Positions 24,165 through 36,463 of a DNA stretch of 64,000 nucleotides are shown here, piece by piece (the first letter of the stretch is position 1; the number at the start of each line of letters is the position of its first letter). Below the pieces are notes generated by a model. That model was not told the origin of the DNA and did not search any database. It was given only the letters and a program-made list of their open reading frames with translations. Origin of the DNA: Maylandia zebra (taxonomy: Eukaryota; Chordata; Actinopteri; Cichliformes; Cichlidae); the NCBI RefSeq assembly GCF_041146795.1, contig NC_135177.1, forward strand, positions 20,101,560 through 20,165,559, read 5' to 3'. The position numbers were made by a program, and so were the translations under genes.

Positions 24165-26725
24165 ATGGCTAAAACAGCAACCGGTAAGCATTAGTCTGGA
24201 TGGGTTCAGATGGATTAAAGCGGGATGGATGCACGGTACAGGTGCAGGATTTTTGCGGAAGGTCTGTGTCGGCCCGGTGTAGCCTACCGGCTGGTGGTCG
24301 TGCTTCTGTAACAGCTCCACCATAAAAATAAATATATAAATAGATAAAATAAAATAAAATAAAAGCTTTCTTTGCCGTTTTCAACACTAAATTGCATTAA
24401 ATCACATTTCTGCAGACTATTGTCTCCACGCAGGACTCTATTGATGATAAGAATGTGGGCTCACGCCGAGCATCCTCTGTCGTTAGGTTACTGAAAAATC
24501 TCCTATATTATCCTACCTATGTAAACATATTCATTTTTATATAACAATTGTGTTAGGTAACATTGTGTAATTATACAATATGGGCTGCCTGAGAGGGGTT
24601 TACTAACCTTACAATGCTCCACCTGCGGTTCACGCTACAGCGGCCCCAACATGCAGCATAATGCAGACGGACCGCACCCAAGATGCTGGGTTGCCGATCA
24701 TTTAGCCGACACCAAATCATTTGGAGGCTTCACCTGTTTGACTTTTACATTCATGTGGCTATAATGAAAGGTGCAGGTGATCGTTTCACTTTTTTGGCAC
24801 TTAAACGTCTCTTTAAGATGATTGTTGTCGGTTATAAGATTGCACCCTTTATTCATGTCTTTAGCTTTCCTTATCTATTCCTTGCAAAGGATTGCACCAG
24901 CTGTGGCAGAGGTGCTGCAGTTTATTTTCCAAAAATTCATTATTGATATATGTTACAAAAATAAAATGTAGGTAGAGTTAGCACACTGATATTAGGAACT
25001 AGATTTTACGCTAGTCATCTCTTCTGATGGGTAGTTATTGTTGTAGGCCAGACATTTAGCATGGGTTTGTTTGTTTTTGGCTACCTATTTTACAAAATTC
25101 TTAATATAAGCCACCCATTCCTTCAGGGTTTTTTTTTACATAAAATATAATGTGCCAACTCACTATTCTGCATGTAGTAGCATAGATTTGTAGTTAACCA
25201 GACAGGTGTACGGCAGGGTGGGAGGCAGGCCAGCCCTGCAGCAAGGGGCTGCTTCACACGCTGGCCTTTGCAGCAGAAGGCATAGCAGCACTGACAATCT
25301 GTAGTCCTGAAGAGCCAGGTGGGCACTTTGTCAAAAATAGAAAGAGCATGAAGAACTGGCGGTGAAGATTAAAAATAGTCCAAAGATCTAGTGAAAGTTA
25401 ATTAAAAAAAGAACGTTCAGGTCATTAATCTGGTGTTTTTTATGACTATGACACCACGGTGACCGAGGCGCATTATTGGACAAAGCTGTTTCATGTCCTG
25501 ATTTTAGCTCACATGTGAACTTCAGTAAAAGTAATGGTTGTTATGCTCTTAGTTTGATAATGCTCACAGAATACATTCATCCAATTAATTATTAAGCAGT
25601 GCTGCACTTAGATACATTTCAGACTTTTAACAGCTCATTAGGCAGTCATCTGAGCTAACAGGCTTGTTGAGAATTTCCCCTTTCTTAACAAGTAATCAAA
25701 TTGAAAATCTCAACTATATGTATCCATTTGTGACAATGTTGGTTGTGACAAATGGATAATGCTGTGTTTGTTTTATGGTTTTATGTTCTTGCAGCATACA
25801 AAGAGAAGATGAAGGAGCTGTCTGTCCTCTCCCTCATCTGCTCCTGCTTCTACCCAGAGCCACGCAATAAGCTTGTGTGTGACTTTGAAGGTACAAAATC
25901 AGCTGAATCATGGATTTTCTTTTAAATTAAACAAGCTAACTCCATGTTGATGATTTCTTTCAGATTTTAGACAAAAAATACGTATCATTGGACTGATACA
26001 GTAATATGTCTTGACTTTGCTACCATTAGCATTGTAATTGTGTCATTTACAGACATGGAGGTGAAACCTATAAACAAGCGGGCCTCGGGTCAGGCTTTTG
26101 AGGTGATTCTCAAGCCTCAGTCTCCAGTGTCAGATGTAGCCCACAACCTTCCCTCACCCCCAAAGAGGGATATCTCCTTGGACGACATTGAGAAGAAACT
26201 CGAGGCAGCTGAAGAACGGAGGAAGGTGAGTATATTGCATCGATGTCAACAAGCTTTAGGTGTTTAAACTGTAAAACAAAAGAAATCTTTGAGACATTTA
26301 ACTATGGAAAATGAATAATTCATGTTACAAGATGGAGGTGCAAATGATTCAATTTGAATACTTCTGTATATTCAGTACCAAGAGGCCCAGGTGCTGAGGG
26401 CTTTGGCAGAAAAGCGAGAACATGAGAGGGACGTGTTGCTAAAGGCTATGGAAGAGAACAGTAATTTCAGCAAGATGGCTGAGGAGAAGCTCCAGATGAA
26501 GATGGAGCAGATCAAGGAGAACCGTGAAGCCCACCTGGCGGCCATGATGGAGCGCCTACAAGAGAAGGTGAGTCGTCAGCTTTATCAGAACTAAAAGCAT
26601 ATGAAAGGGGCTGGGCAGCGTCCTGATGAGTAATCATTCTCACTGTGCTGTTGTGACGTTTCCAGGAGAAACACGCGGCTGTGGTGCGCAGAAACAAAGA
26701 GCTGAGGGAAGAGCTGACAGCATGA
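24165..26725 (+). CDS. stmn2: Stathmin-2 (SCG10)
   Basis: This is a neuronal microtubule-destabilising phosphoprotein of the growth cone that binds tubulin dimers. The coding exons are 24165-24183, 25795-25890, 26053-26225, 26376-26567 and 26666-26725. They join in phase to 179 residues, the length of human STMN2. The N-terminal targeting segment [15 protein letters not shown]...[11 protein letters not shown] keeps the two palmitoylation cysteines (C22, C24). The stathmin-like domain follows from about residue 39, with serines at the known regulatory positions 50, 62 and 73, and a long charged helix (LEAAEERRK ... [12 protein letters not shown] ... [19 protein letters not shown]). The protein ends ELREELTA. 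Intron 1 is about 1.6 kb. Fish may have two stmn2 paralogues; which one this is cannot be told here. Confidence 0.96.
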
Positions 26726-28015
<1,290 letters not shown>

Positions 28016-28179
28016 ACCAGTTATCTACACATCCTGAGAATCTTCCTGTAAATTTGTATTCTAATCTGATTTTAATAGAGTTTTAACATTTTTATTATTG
28101 CAGTGTTTAGAGTAGTTAAAATGTACAGATATGTAATTGATCATCAGCAAGTATGAGCACCTCTATAAAAGCAGAGGGT

Positions 28180-28561
28180 TTTATTTTTACAGTTGGATGG
28201 TCTGGAGCAGTTGTGTGTTAACACAATGCCAAGGACGAAAAACATCAGCTATGATTTGGGAATGGTCATGAGGTCGTTTCTGAAAAATTTAAAGTGGAGA
28301 GAAGCCGTCAAAGTGGAGATGGTTTACCATAATGCACAGCCCCATATTTGGCAAAAATAAAATACAGAACATCAACACAAACATTTTATACCAACTGTGA
28401 AGCCCGACAGTGGCGGTGTAATGATTTGGGCTTGTTTTACATTTGTAGGACCTGAGCATCTAGGCTCTCCTTTGTATGCCAAAGTTTTCTAGAGACAAAT
28501 AACGCTAAAGGCTGGCCAAAATTGGTTGGTGCAACAGGGCAATGATCCTAAGGAGAGCTAT
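28180..28561 (+). mobile_element. Tc1-like transposase relic
   Basis: Broken frames still resemble Tc1 transposase: a stretch like HIIPTVK-GGVMIWACF, then NWLVQQGNDPK, matching the second catalytic Asp region. No terminal repeat was found on the left. The right side is cut where the Penelope-like element begins. Confidence 0.7.
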
Positions 28562-29685
28562 ATGTCTGTGAAGGTTCTCAGTCATCCAGGTCATCGTAGT
28601 CAAAGGAGCTTGGAAAGAAAAGCGTCTGGACTTCTATGAGTTGCTTGAAGACGTTTCACCTCTCATCTGAGAAGCTTCTTCAGTTCTAAGGTCAAATAGT
28701 GGAGAGTCCCAGATTTAAACCCAGTGGGAGTTTCCCCCCAAAGAGGGACAAAGGACCCCCTGATGATCCTCTACCTAATCACATGAGCCAAGGTGTGAAA
28801 GCGGGTGTGGGTTACAATCAGCCAGGGTTTTGGGTGAGCTCATCGTGAAACCTGGCCCCTCCCTATCATGTGATTTCCTGATGTCAGATGGCCCAGGATG
28901 TGAGTGGGTGTTAAGGCGTCTGGGAAGGGATCTCAAAACTGGATTATAGATGGCAGAGAGTTGGTGTCGTAAACCACCGCCTCTGTTCAAAGATGGTCGC
29001 TCACAGTGGACGTAAATGGCTTCTTTCACTCATCTTTCAAACCATCTGTCCTCTCTGTCCAAAATGTGAACATTGGCATCCTTGAAAGAGTGACCTTTGT
29101 CCTTTAGATGCAGATGGACAGCTGAGTCTTGTCCTGTGGAGGTGGCTCTTCTGGGGGTTGTTTGGTCTCTCCGATGTGGAGGTCTGGGCATTCCTCGCTG
29201 CACTGTACAGCATACACCACATTGTTAAGTTTGTGTTTAGGAGCTTTGTCTTTCAGGTGAACCAGCTTTTGTCTGAGTGTGTTGCTGGGTCTGAAATGCA
29301 CCGGGATGTCGTGCTTGGAGAGAACCCTCCTGAGTTTCTCGGATACACCAGCTACATAGGGGATGACAATGTTGTTGCGTCTGTCTTTCTTATCCTCCCT
29401 CGCTGGTGTCTGATCTTCTTTCCTGTGCATCTTTGCTGACTTTATAAACGCCCAATTAGGATAACCGCATGTTTTAAGTGCTTCCTTTACATGTGTGTGT
29501 TCCTTCTTTTTCCCTTCAGGCTTAGAGGGAACATGTTCTGCCCGGTGGTGTAGGGTCCTAATTACTCCAAGTTTGTGTTCCAGAGGGTGATGGGAGTCAA
29601 AGAGGAGGTACTGGTCCGTGTGTGTGGGCTTCCGGTAAACTTCAATGTTGAGGTTGCCTTTCAAGGTCTTGAAGGCAAGTTATAA
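28562..29685 (-). mobile_element. Penelope-like retroelement, 5'-truncated and decayed
   Basis: On the minus strand, frames read the end of a PLE reverse transcriptase (VYRKPTHTDQYL, then HHPLEHKLGVIRTLHHRA) followed by the GIY-YIG endonuclease region (NNVVYAVQC ... LHIGETKQP). A 3' tail near 28562-28690 contains 'ctgaagaagcttctcagatg'. The family is identified by the GIY-YIG endonuclease linked to this RT. The 5' part is missing and the coding region is broken a few times, so it is an inactive remnant. It directly abuts a Tc1 relic. Confidence 0.85.
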
Positions 29686-31330
29686 CTTTCTTTTTGCAAA
29701 TCTACAAAGGAGTGGCGGAAAAAGACATCATGGTGCTTCTGTATGGAATTATATTTATGACATAACACATGCACGAGCAAAAACATTTCAGGGACACAAT
29801 TACATTCCAATCCACCCAGCAACGCGCACAAAGAAGCCATCGTGCACGCTAGCTGCTTTGCACGTGCTGCTACAATTTTACGCTCTGGCGGGTGCTCTGT
29901 GGAGAAAGCCTGCTTACACACACCCTGCTAAACCAACACGTACGCGCTCGCTAAACTTACTTTCGACTGTCTGGAGGCGGAACCCAACGGATGACGGATC
30001 CTAATGTGATTGGTCAATATGATGGACACTTCAGCTTACTTGTTTAACTGAATTACACTGTGACGGCGACACTGTCTTAAACTGTATTTGTTTACAATTT
30101 AAAAAACAAAACTTGTCAAATTGGTTATCAACAGTTATTGTTTGCTGTGCAGCAGTGGAAATAGTGGGGAAAAAACGGTTATTCCATATATGGGAAACGC
30201 AGTGCCCTACTAAGGCATTTTCACCATGTGCACTTATTCTTTTGTGCCCGTGGAGGGGACAGCATATGATTCACATGATTTCTGTACTCATCATATCACT
30301 TGGGAGCATCGTGTCCTCTCTGGAGAGAAATATTTCATCACACGTTGTGTTAAACTGCAGTAAACCTTCCCTAAGGTTTGGGCCCAGTTTTCCACAACAC
30401 AGTGCCATAACTGAGCCACCAGCTCTGGGGGGTTGAATTCTTCTAACTGTACTTAAGCTTTCCACCAGCAGGTGGCAGTGTCAGATTTATTTGGGACCAG
30501 AACCCTCCCAAAACAAAACAAAACCCTACAACCCTTCAAAACTGGAACAAAATATATAATATGCTAAACAGGAATATAGGCAACAATATTAACAGTATTA
30601 CTGACTGGCTGAATTAGAATATTAGATTCCCTAAAATCTGCTGTTGACATTTTAGTTTTCATAATCTGATTTATTATTTACAGCATGTGACTTAAAGCCC
30701 TGGGGGAATACAATTCAGACAGCAGATGCCCCACCTGAATGCCTGATGTGCTTCATGCATGGATAAAAGACCAAGCCATTAAAACAATGAACCCCTTAAA
30801 AGCCATGCCTCTAAAAGACAGAAACAGAAACAGTACCTAAAATGCGGAACAGTGATTTATGGGTCCAGCTGCCTGAGTGTTGTTGTTACTTTTCAACCTC
30901 TTTCCTCCAATGTCCTCATACTGTTCACACTATTGTCTCCGTTCCAGACCAACCTGAGCTGGTGAGGTCAGGGTAACATTGTAAAGGATTTCCTCTGGCT
31001 CTTAATGATTTCCTGTGTATTCATAAGGGCAACAATGCTGTCGAATTCAGTTACTTACCTGGCACACAGTAAAGGAATTACCTTTCAGTCAATAGCCAGG
31101 ACCTCATTAGCTCATGATTGACTTCTATGAGACTGCAATAGAAGTGCACCTGCAGATTGTGTGTCATTATGGGAATGTATGGGCTTTATGAGTAAAGGAG
31201 CTTCTGTCGTCTGCTTGTATGTAGGACTTGGCTGCATGTGAATGAATGTGAAAAGCAACAACATGGTATACATGATAAGAACCAAAAAGGAATGAAAGAA
31301 GTGAAGGCAACAGAAATACACATTCTTTTA
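29686..31330. other. Intergenic region between stathmin-2 and hey1
   Basis: A CpG-containing patch at about 29800-30010 ends with a CCAAT-type 'gtgattggtcaat', but no exon could be attached to it. A CTCF-like motif is at 30465. The remainder is AT-rich with no recognised gene. Confidence 0.4.
30465..30478 (+). promoter_or_regulatory. CTCF-like motif, plus orientation
   Basis: CCAGCAGGTGGCAG fits the CTCF core consensus CCASYAGRKGGCRS at every position. Occupancy cannot be judged from sequence. Confidence 0.5.
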
Positions 31331-31881
31331 TAACCATGTTGTATATATTTAGAATCAATTTATTGGTACAAAAATATTACAAACAGGTACAAGAATCCAG
31401 GTTTCCAAACCTTAAAAAGTTATTTTCCCAAAAGTTGCGCACATAATATGCATATTTATTGTCACTGTAGTTCCCAAAATCATAAGGAAAGCTGACATAA
31501 TTAAGTTAATCTATGTTACGCCAGGTGTAGATTTGTATATTTCAGTATATGGCCTACAACAGCTGATCTCTAATTTTGTGCTTATTGTAAATCAATCCAT
31601 GACCCATTTATCATACCATTACAACAGTCCTCAACCTGGAGGCAGTGCAGGCTAGCTAAATTAGTTTATGATTTCATTTAATAACATAAAAATACTTTTT
31701 TTTACTTGTTAAAAGTAAATGAGAAATTAGATCCTCTAGCAACCGCTCCCACTTGTTCCTTATGCTTAATAAAATAAAATCAGTTTTGTTCCCCTGTATT
31801 TTATTGTTGTAAAACAGTTGAAGCAGTCTGTATGTGACGGTGGACACAGCTCAGCTGTTGCCCTCAGTCCAGGGATTGGCT
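31331..31881 (-). other. Probable hey1 3' UTR
   Basis: AT-rich sequence downstream of the hey1 stop. On the minus strand AATAAA words occur near 31797-31802 and 31356-31361, so the 3' UTR could be about 80 or 525 nt long. Confidence 0.45.
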
Positions 31882-33286
31882 TCAGAAGGCCCCGATCTCC
31901 ATGCCCCATGGCCTGTAAGGTTTTGACAGTGTGGAGGAGGGACTCACGGTGCTGACGGCTGTCGGGGAAAGGAGGGGGAATGCGCTAAAGGAGAGGGGGA
32001 AGGCCGAAAGCGAGGACAGAGATGAAACCAGTGGTGGAGAAAGCTTGGTTGTTGGCATGGGAAGACTGAGGGGTAGAGAGCCATTGGGGGCAACCCTGAG
32101 GGACTCTGTGGGGGGCATGGCACTGAGTCTGGATGTCCCAGATGTCTCAGTGGAGGAGGAGGAGGAGGAGGAAGATGATGATGAGGGTGAAGAGGAGGAG
32201 GAAGGGGCCTGGCTACTGGCGGTTCTGGATGCAGGTGTCCTGCCCTGGGGGTGCTGTACAAGGAGTGGGTGGGGTAGATGGGCAGGAGTAGCCCCGTAGG
32301 CAGAGCCCCAGGCTAAGTGTTCCAGTCCAGTGTGCACCTCCCTCTGAGAGGCATAGTTGCTGAGGTGGGACACCAAACGTACACGGAGGGTGTCTGTGCT
32401 GTCCCGACCCTCTATGATGCTCAGGTAGCGAGCTGTCTCTGCCAGGCACTCCCTGAAGCCCAGGCTGCGGTAATCCTTAGCAAGAGCGTGAGCTTCAAAG
32501 TAACCTGTGAGAAAAGAACAAACATGGTTAAATAAACGTGTTACTCAAAGAATATGTCATATTTATTAATACCAGAGCTGAAACATGCATTTATTCAAAG
32601 AAAATATCCACTACCTTTCCCACCAGAAGCATGAAGCATCTTCAAATGGTCCACTGTCATTTGGAGTATTTCTGCTTTCTCCAGTTTAGCAGATCCCTGC
32701 AAAGACGTTATAATAAAGCGTCTCTTTCAGTTATATATTATCTATCAACAAAATTGTGTGTGCCAAATAAAATGAAGAATAACATACCTGTTTCTCAAAA
32801 GCACTCGGCACCAATCTTCTCAGCTCTGACAAACTGTTGTTGATCCGGTCACGTCTCCGTTTCTCAATGATCTGTTTGAAAACATATTTCAACATTAATT
32901 CAATCGTGCAGAGGATGAGAAACTTTGGAAACTATTAAACAAGAGCGGGAAACGCGGTTCACATACCCCTCTGCGCCTTTTTCTGGCTTGGACTTGCGTG
33001 GTTGTGGAGAGTGACATCGATCCGTGGGAGTCAATTTGACTAAAAAAGTAAAAACAAAAAACGATGTTGAGGCAATACATTAAAGAGCACTTTTAAAAAA
33101 ACAGGATATGTAGGGAATAACGCAAAAAACACCCAATTCTTAATTAAAACATGTCGTATAGGTTGATTTTCTTAAAAAAAAAAAAAAAAAGTTAACATAC
33201 CCATTTTCATCCCCACTGTCCTTCTCCACCTCAACAGTGTCGTCCAGGTCGCTGTCCGATGAGCTGTAGTTGTGGCTTCGCTTCAT
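31882..33286 (-). CDS. hey1: Hairy/enhancer-of-split-related repressor Hey1
   Basis: This is a nuclear bHLH-Orange transcriptional repressor and Notch target acting in cardiovascular, somite and neural development. The coding exons in transcription order are 33286-33201, 33039-32967, 32871-32788, 32696-32615 and 32504-31882, giving 315 residues (human HEY1 304). The basic region [16 protein letters not shown] has the family Gly (residue 53) where Hes proteins have Pro. The helix-loop-helix runs to about 104 and the Orange domain spans about 117-153 ([18 protein letters not shown]). The C-terminus [13 protein letters not shown] carries the YRPW motif (305-308) and the conserved tail. A Ser-rich tract with long poly-Ser, coded by the GGA-rich run near 32150-32205, lies in the linker. 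The exon structure matches HEY genes. A young LTR element sits about 400 bp upstream. Confidence 0.97.
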
Positions 33287-33384
33287 TTCGCCTTCAAGCC
33301 TTCAATCTCTTCTCTCGGGGCACAGACAGCACGAGGTATGCGTAACAGTTTAAAACTGTCTGATCTGCATCTGCTGTGACTGTT

Positions 33385-33500
33385 TTCACACGGCGGAGAG
33401 GAGGGCGGGGTGACCGGAATGATGTGGGCGGGGCTCTGACAGACTTGAGCCAGTCAGAATCGAGCTGAGGCTTGAGTGACGGGGGCCTTAAAAATATCAA
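33385..33500 (-). promoter_or_regulatory. hey1 core promoter candidates
   Basis: On the minus strand there is an RBPJ-like CGTGTGAA (33392-33385), GC boxes (CCCCGCCC around 33404 and 33430), and a TATA-like ATATTTTTAAGG at about 33497-33486. A Notch-responsive RBPJ site is expected for hey1, but this one differs from the optimal core, so it is only a candidate. Confidence 0.4.
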
Positions 33501-33691
33501 TGAAGTTTTGAGGGATCAAAGAGCATCATCCTAATAAAAGTGGTCTGAAACAATGATATCACATTATGAATCTATATATAAAAACAATGTATTAATTAAA
33601 CATTTTAATCCATCCTGTAGAGAGCTGGAGTGACTGCAGCATAGATTCTTCTCCTGCATTATAAAGGTTGGATGGTCTATTAGCTGACTGT

Positions 33692-34188
33692 TGTTACGGC
33701 CCTAGCAGGGCCTCCTCCTGAAGGTGCCTGTGTGGGCGTGTCCCACCACTTCTTCTGCCTGAGGTGCCACCTTTCCCTGTAACACAGCTGACTCACATCA
33801 GTAATTAAAAGTATTTAAGCCCAGGGAAAGGTGAGCTCTGGGCCAGAGTGCCATTCTGTGTGGTGTTTGCAGCTAGTGAGCTGTCTGTGTTTTGTGGTGT
33901 TTGCAGCTAGTGAGCTGTCTGTGTTTTGTGGTGATTGCAGCTAGTGAGCTGTGTTTGTGGTTTCCAGCTAGTGAGCTGCGCTTTCCTTTTGACTTTGCTT
34001 TATTGACCAACGCCTGAGTTTTGTTTGTTTTTCTTAAATGGTGATAGCGGCTTGTCCGTCTCTCTTAGTTGAGCTACTTTAATAAAACTCTTTAATTTAA
34101 CCCTTTTGCCTCCTTGACTCCTTTTTCTGACCTGGACACCTTTTGTTACTTCCCCCTCACCGCCTAGACCCCTCAGGGGAACGTAACA
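33692..34188 (+). repeat. 5' LTR
   Basis: 497 bp. It contains four short tandem units built on 'gcagctagtgagctg' (about 33868-33980), a TATA-like 'gtatttaag' and AATAAA near 34081. It pairs with 35963-36459. Confidence 0.95.
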
Positions 34189-34190
34189 AG

Positions 34191-34208
34191 TGGGGGCTCG
34201 TCCGGGAT
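34191..34208 (+). other. Primer-binding site of the LTR element
   Basis: TGGGGGCTCGTCCGGGAT is the tRNA-Pro-type primer-binding site familiar from gammaretroviruses. It starts two bases after the LTR. Confidence 0.85.
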
Positions 34209-34659
34209 CGTTGAAAAGGGAGTTTTGAGTTGGAATTGGTTTTTGATTATCTTGGGGTTTTTTTTTTCGCCTTTAGAGGTTCAACTTCCCAGTTAAGTTA
34301 GGTGAGTGTCCAGCTGAGCTTATTAAGTTCTTCCTTCGGGCACTATTTTGTTATTTTGCCTTTTTTATTTTCGGAGTAATCCTGGGCGGGGATTAGTTCC
34401 CTGTTGGGGGTAGGCAATTCAGGGCCCCGGTCGCTGAAGTTCTGCCTTTCAAGTCGCCTCGAGCCCAGCACGCTCCAGAAGATAGGTAGGTAAAGGTTGT
34501 TGTGCTTAGGAACTGGGTAAGTTGTGTTTGTTTATTGTGTATGCTGTAAGAGGTCAGTTGGTCAGTTAAACTAAGTTGTGTAGTTTCTGAGTGAGTTGGC
34601 AGACGGGTGTGGTAGTGTCCTAATTAGGGTGTTTTCTAACCCTTCTCCGGCCCCCAAAA

Positions 34660-35858
34660 TGGCTGATGAAGCCATCAGTGCACAGGTGTCTAGAAGCTCG
34701 TTTGTAAGCAGTAACATCCACCTGGTTCCCGTTTTTTGTGAATCCAGTGTTGAGAGCTTCTTCAGTGTATTTGAAAGCATAGCAACTGCATTACAGTGGC
34801 CTGAAGACGTGTGGGGGGTGATGTTGCTGTGTAAATTCACAGCTAAGGCTCAGGAAGCTTGCTCTGGTCTGTCTATGCAGGACAGCCTAGTTTATGAAAA
34901 GATTAAAAGTGCCGTCCTCCAAGCCTATGAACTTGTGCCTGAGGCCTATAGGCAGAACTTTTGAGGTTTGGAGTTGGCACAGGGTCAGTGCTACCTTGAC
35001 TTTGCTCGGGAGAAGGCAAAGCTTTTTGGTAGGTGGTGCTCTGCAAGCCAGGTTAACAGTTTGGGGTCGTTACGTGAGCTCATGCTTGTGGAGGATTTCA
35101 AAAACTCTGTTCCTGAGTCTATTTCTTGTTATTTAAGTGAGCAAAGGGTTTCCACTCTACAGCAGGCTGCCATACTGGCGGATGGGTTTACCCTAACTCA
35201 TAAAACAAACGCGGTGGAATGTGACATCCCTTCTCACGGTAACACATCTTGGAGAGCTAGGAGGGAGCCAGCTAACAAGGCTGAAAAAGTTGTGGTTTCG
35301 AGACCCAAAACGAAGCTTTGTTTCTTCTGCCACAACCCTGGACACCTCATTGCTGACTGTTCAAAATTGAAACTCAAACGGAAAGCCGACTCAAAGCAAC
35401 AAGTGCCTGCTTTGAGAAAAGCTAGTCGTGGTTCTCAAACCGACAAGGTTGCCAGGCCTAGTAAAAGGCTACACTTGGAGCATAATTGCTCAATCGTGTC
35501 ATTTAGTCAGTGTGAGAGGTCACCTAACCCTGAGCTGCTGCTGGTTGACAATGTCCCCGTTCCTCAACATGACCTGCAGGTGGACAGATCATGTATAACA
35601 CCACCACTCAGACCTGCACCCCTGACTAACAAGCATGCCTGTACCCGTGACCTGAGCAATCATCTGAAAACTGTTGCAGTAAGGTCTTCTGACTGCCTGC
35701 TGTGTTCTCCACATGTGATGGCTCAAAAAAGCCCTAGCCACCACATGAGACATTGTTTTGAGGGTCTGCGGCCACCCTCAGTCAGTATTTTGAACCCGTT
35801 GAGATGGGGTTGGCAGCTTCCGCAGGCAATGCCTAACCGTTGCTATGGGGTTTGGTAG
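34660..35858 (+). pseudogene. Gag-like region of the LTR element (fossil)
   Basis: A SCAN/capsid-C-like segment is followed by a basic stretch and one CCHC zinc knuckle (CFFCHNPGHLIADC). The region is broken, probably once or twice. No protease, RT, RNase H or integrase sequence is present. Confidence 0.8.
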
Positions 35859-35962
35859 GTGGAAAGCCTGCAATTTGTTGATGCGATGGTTACGGACTTG
35901 ATTAGTTGTTTTGGTTATCATAATCATTTGACAAACCACGGGTTTGTATTTATGGGAGGGGG

Positions 35963-36459
35963 TGTTACGGCCCTAGCAGGGCCTCCTCCTGAAGGTGCCT
36001 GTGTGGGCGTGTCCCACCACTTCTTCTGCCTGAGGTGCCACCTTTCCCTGTAACACAGCTGACTCACATCAGTAATTAAAAGTATTTAAGCCCAGGGAAA
36101 GGTGAGCTCTGGGCCAGAGTGCCATTTTGTGTGGTGTTTGCAGCTAGTGAGCTGTCTGTGTTTTGTGGTGTTTGCAGCTAGTGAGCTGTCTGTGTTTTGT
36201 GGTGATTGCAGCTAGTGAGCTGTGTTTGTGGTTTCCAGCTAGTGAGCTGCGCTTTCCTTTTGACTTTGCTTTATTGACCAACGCCTGAGTTTTGTTTGTT
36301 TTTCTTAAATGGTGATAGCGGCTTGTCCGTCTCTCTTAGTTGAGCTACTTTAATAAAACTCTTTAATTTAACCCTTTTGCCTCCTTGACTCCTTTTTCTG
36401 ACCTGGACACCTTTTGTTACTTCCCCCTCACCGCCTAGACCCCTCAGGGGAACGTAACA
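35963..36459 (+). repeat. 3' LTR
   Basis: 497 bp, equal in length to the 5' LTR and almost identical to it. A G-rich polypurine tract (TGGGAGGGGG, 35953-35962) sits immediately upstream. Confidence 0.95.
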
Positions 36460-36463
36460 CTGT

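Larger units (their letters stand above)
33692..36459 (+). mobile_element. Ty3/Gypsy-type LTR retrotransposon, gag-only (non-autonomous)
   Basis: The element is 2768 bp with 497-bp LTRs and 4-bp target-site duplications CTGT (33688-33691 and 36460-36463). The LTRs begin TGTTACGG and end CGTAACA, and differ by eye at a single base, so the insertion is young. The internal part has a tRNA-Pro-type primer-binding site and a gag-like region with a SCAN/capsid-like segment and a zinc knuckle, which points to a Gmr1-like Gypsy group. There is no pol. The gag region is broken at least once. It is a relic that depended on helper enzymes. Confidence 0.92.

Noticed and set aside
24893-24925. RE1/NRSE-like site in stathmin-2 intron 1 (GCTGTGG...GGTGCTG)
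   Set aside because: SCG10 is a classical REST target, but only one half site fits, the other half has mismatches and the spacing is off.
28600-28690. Hammerhead-ribozyme-like core in the Penelope tail (ATGAG ... GAAAC)
   Set aside because: Penelope-like elements can carry hammerheads, but the essential CU before GAUGA is not present here and the stems do not pair convincingly.
31931-32299. Plus-strand open frame with poly-Glu
   Set aside because: It is antisense to the poly-Ser-coding part of hey1 exon 5.
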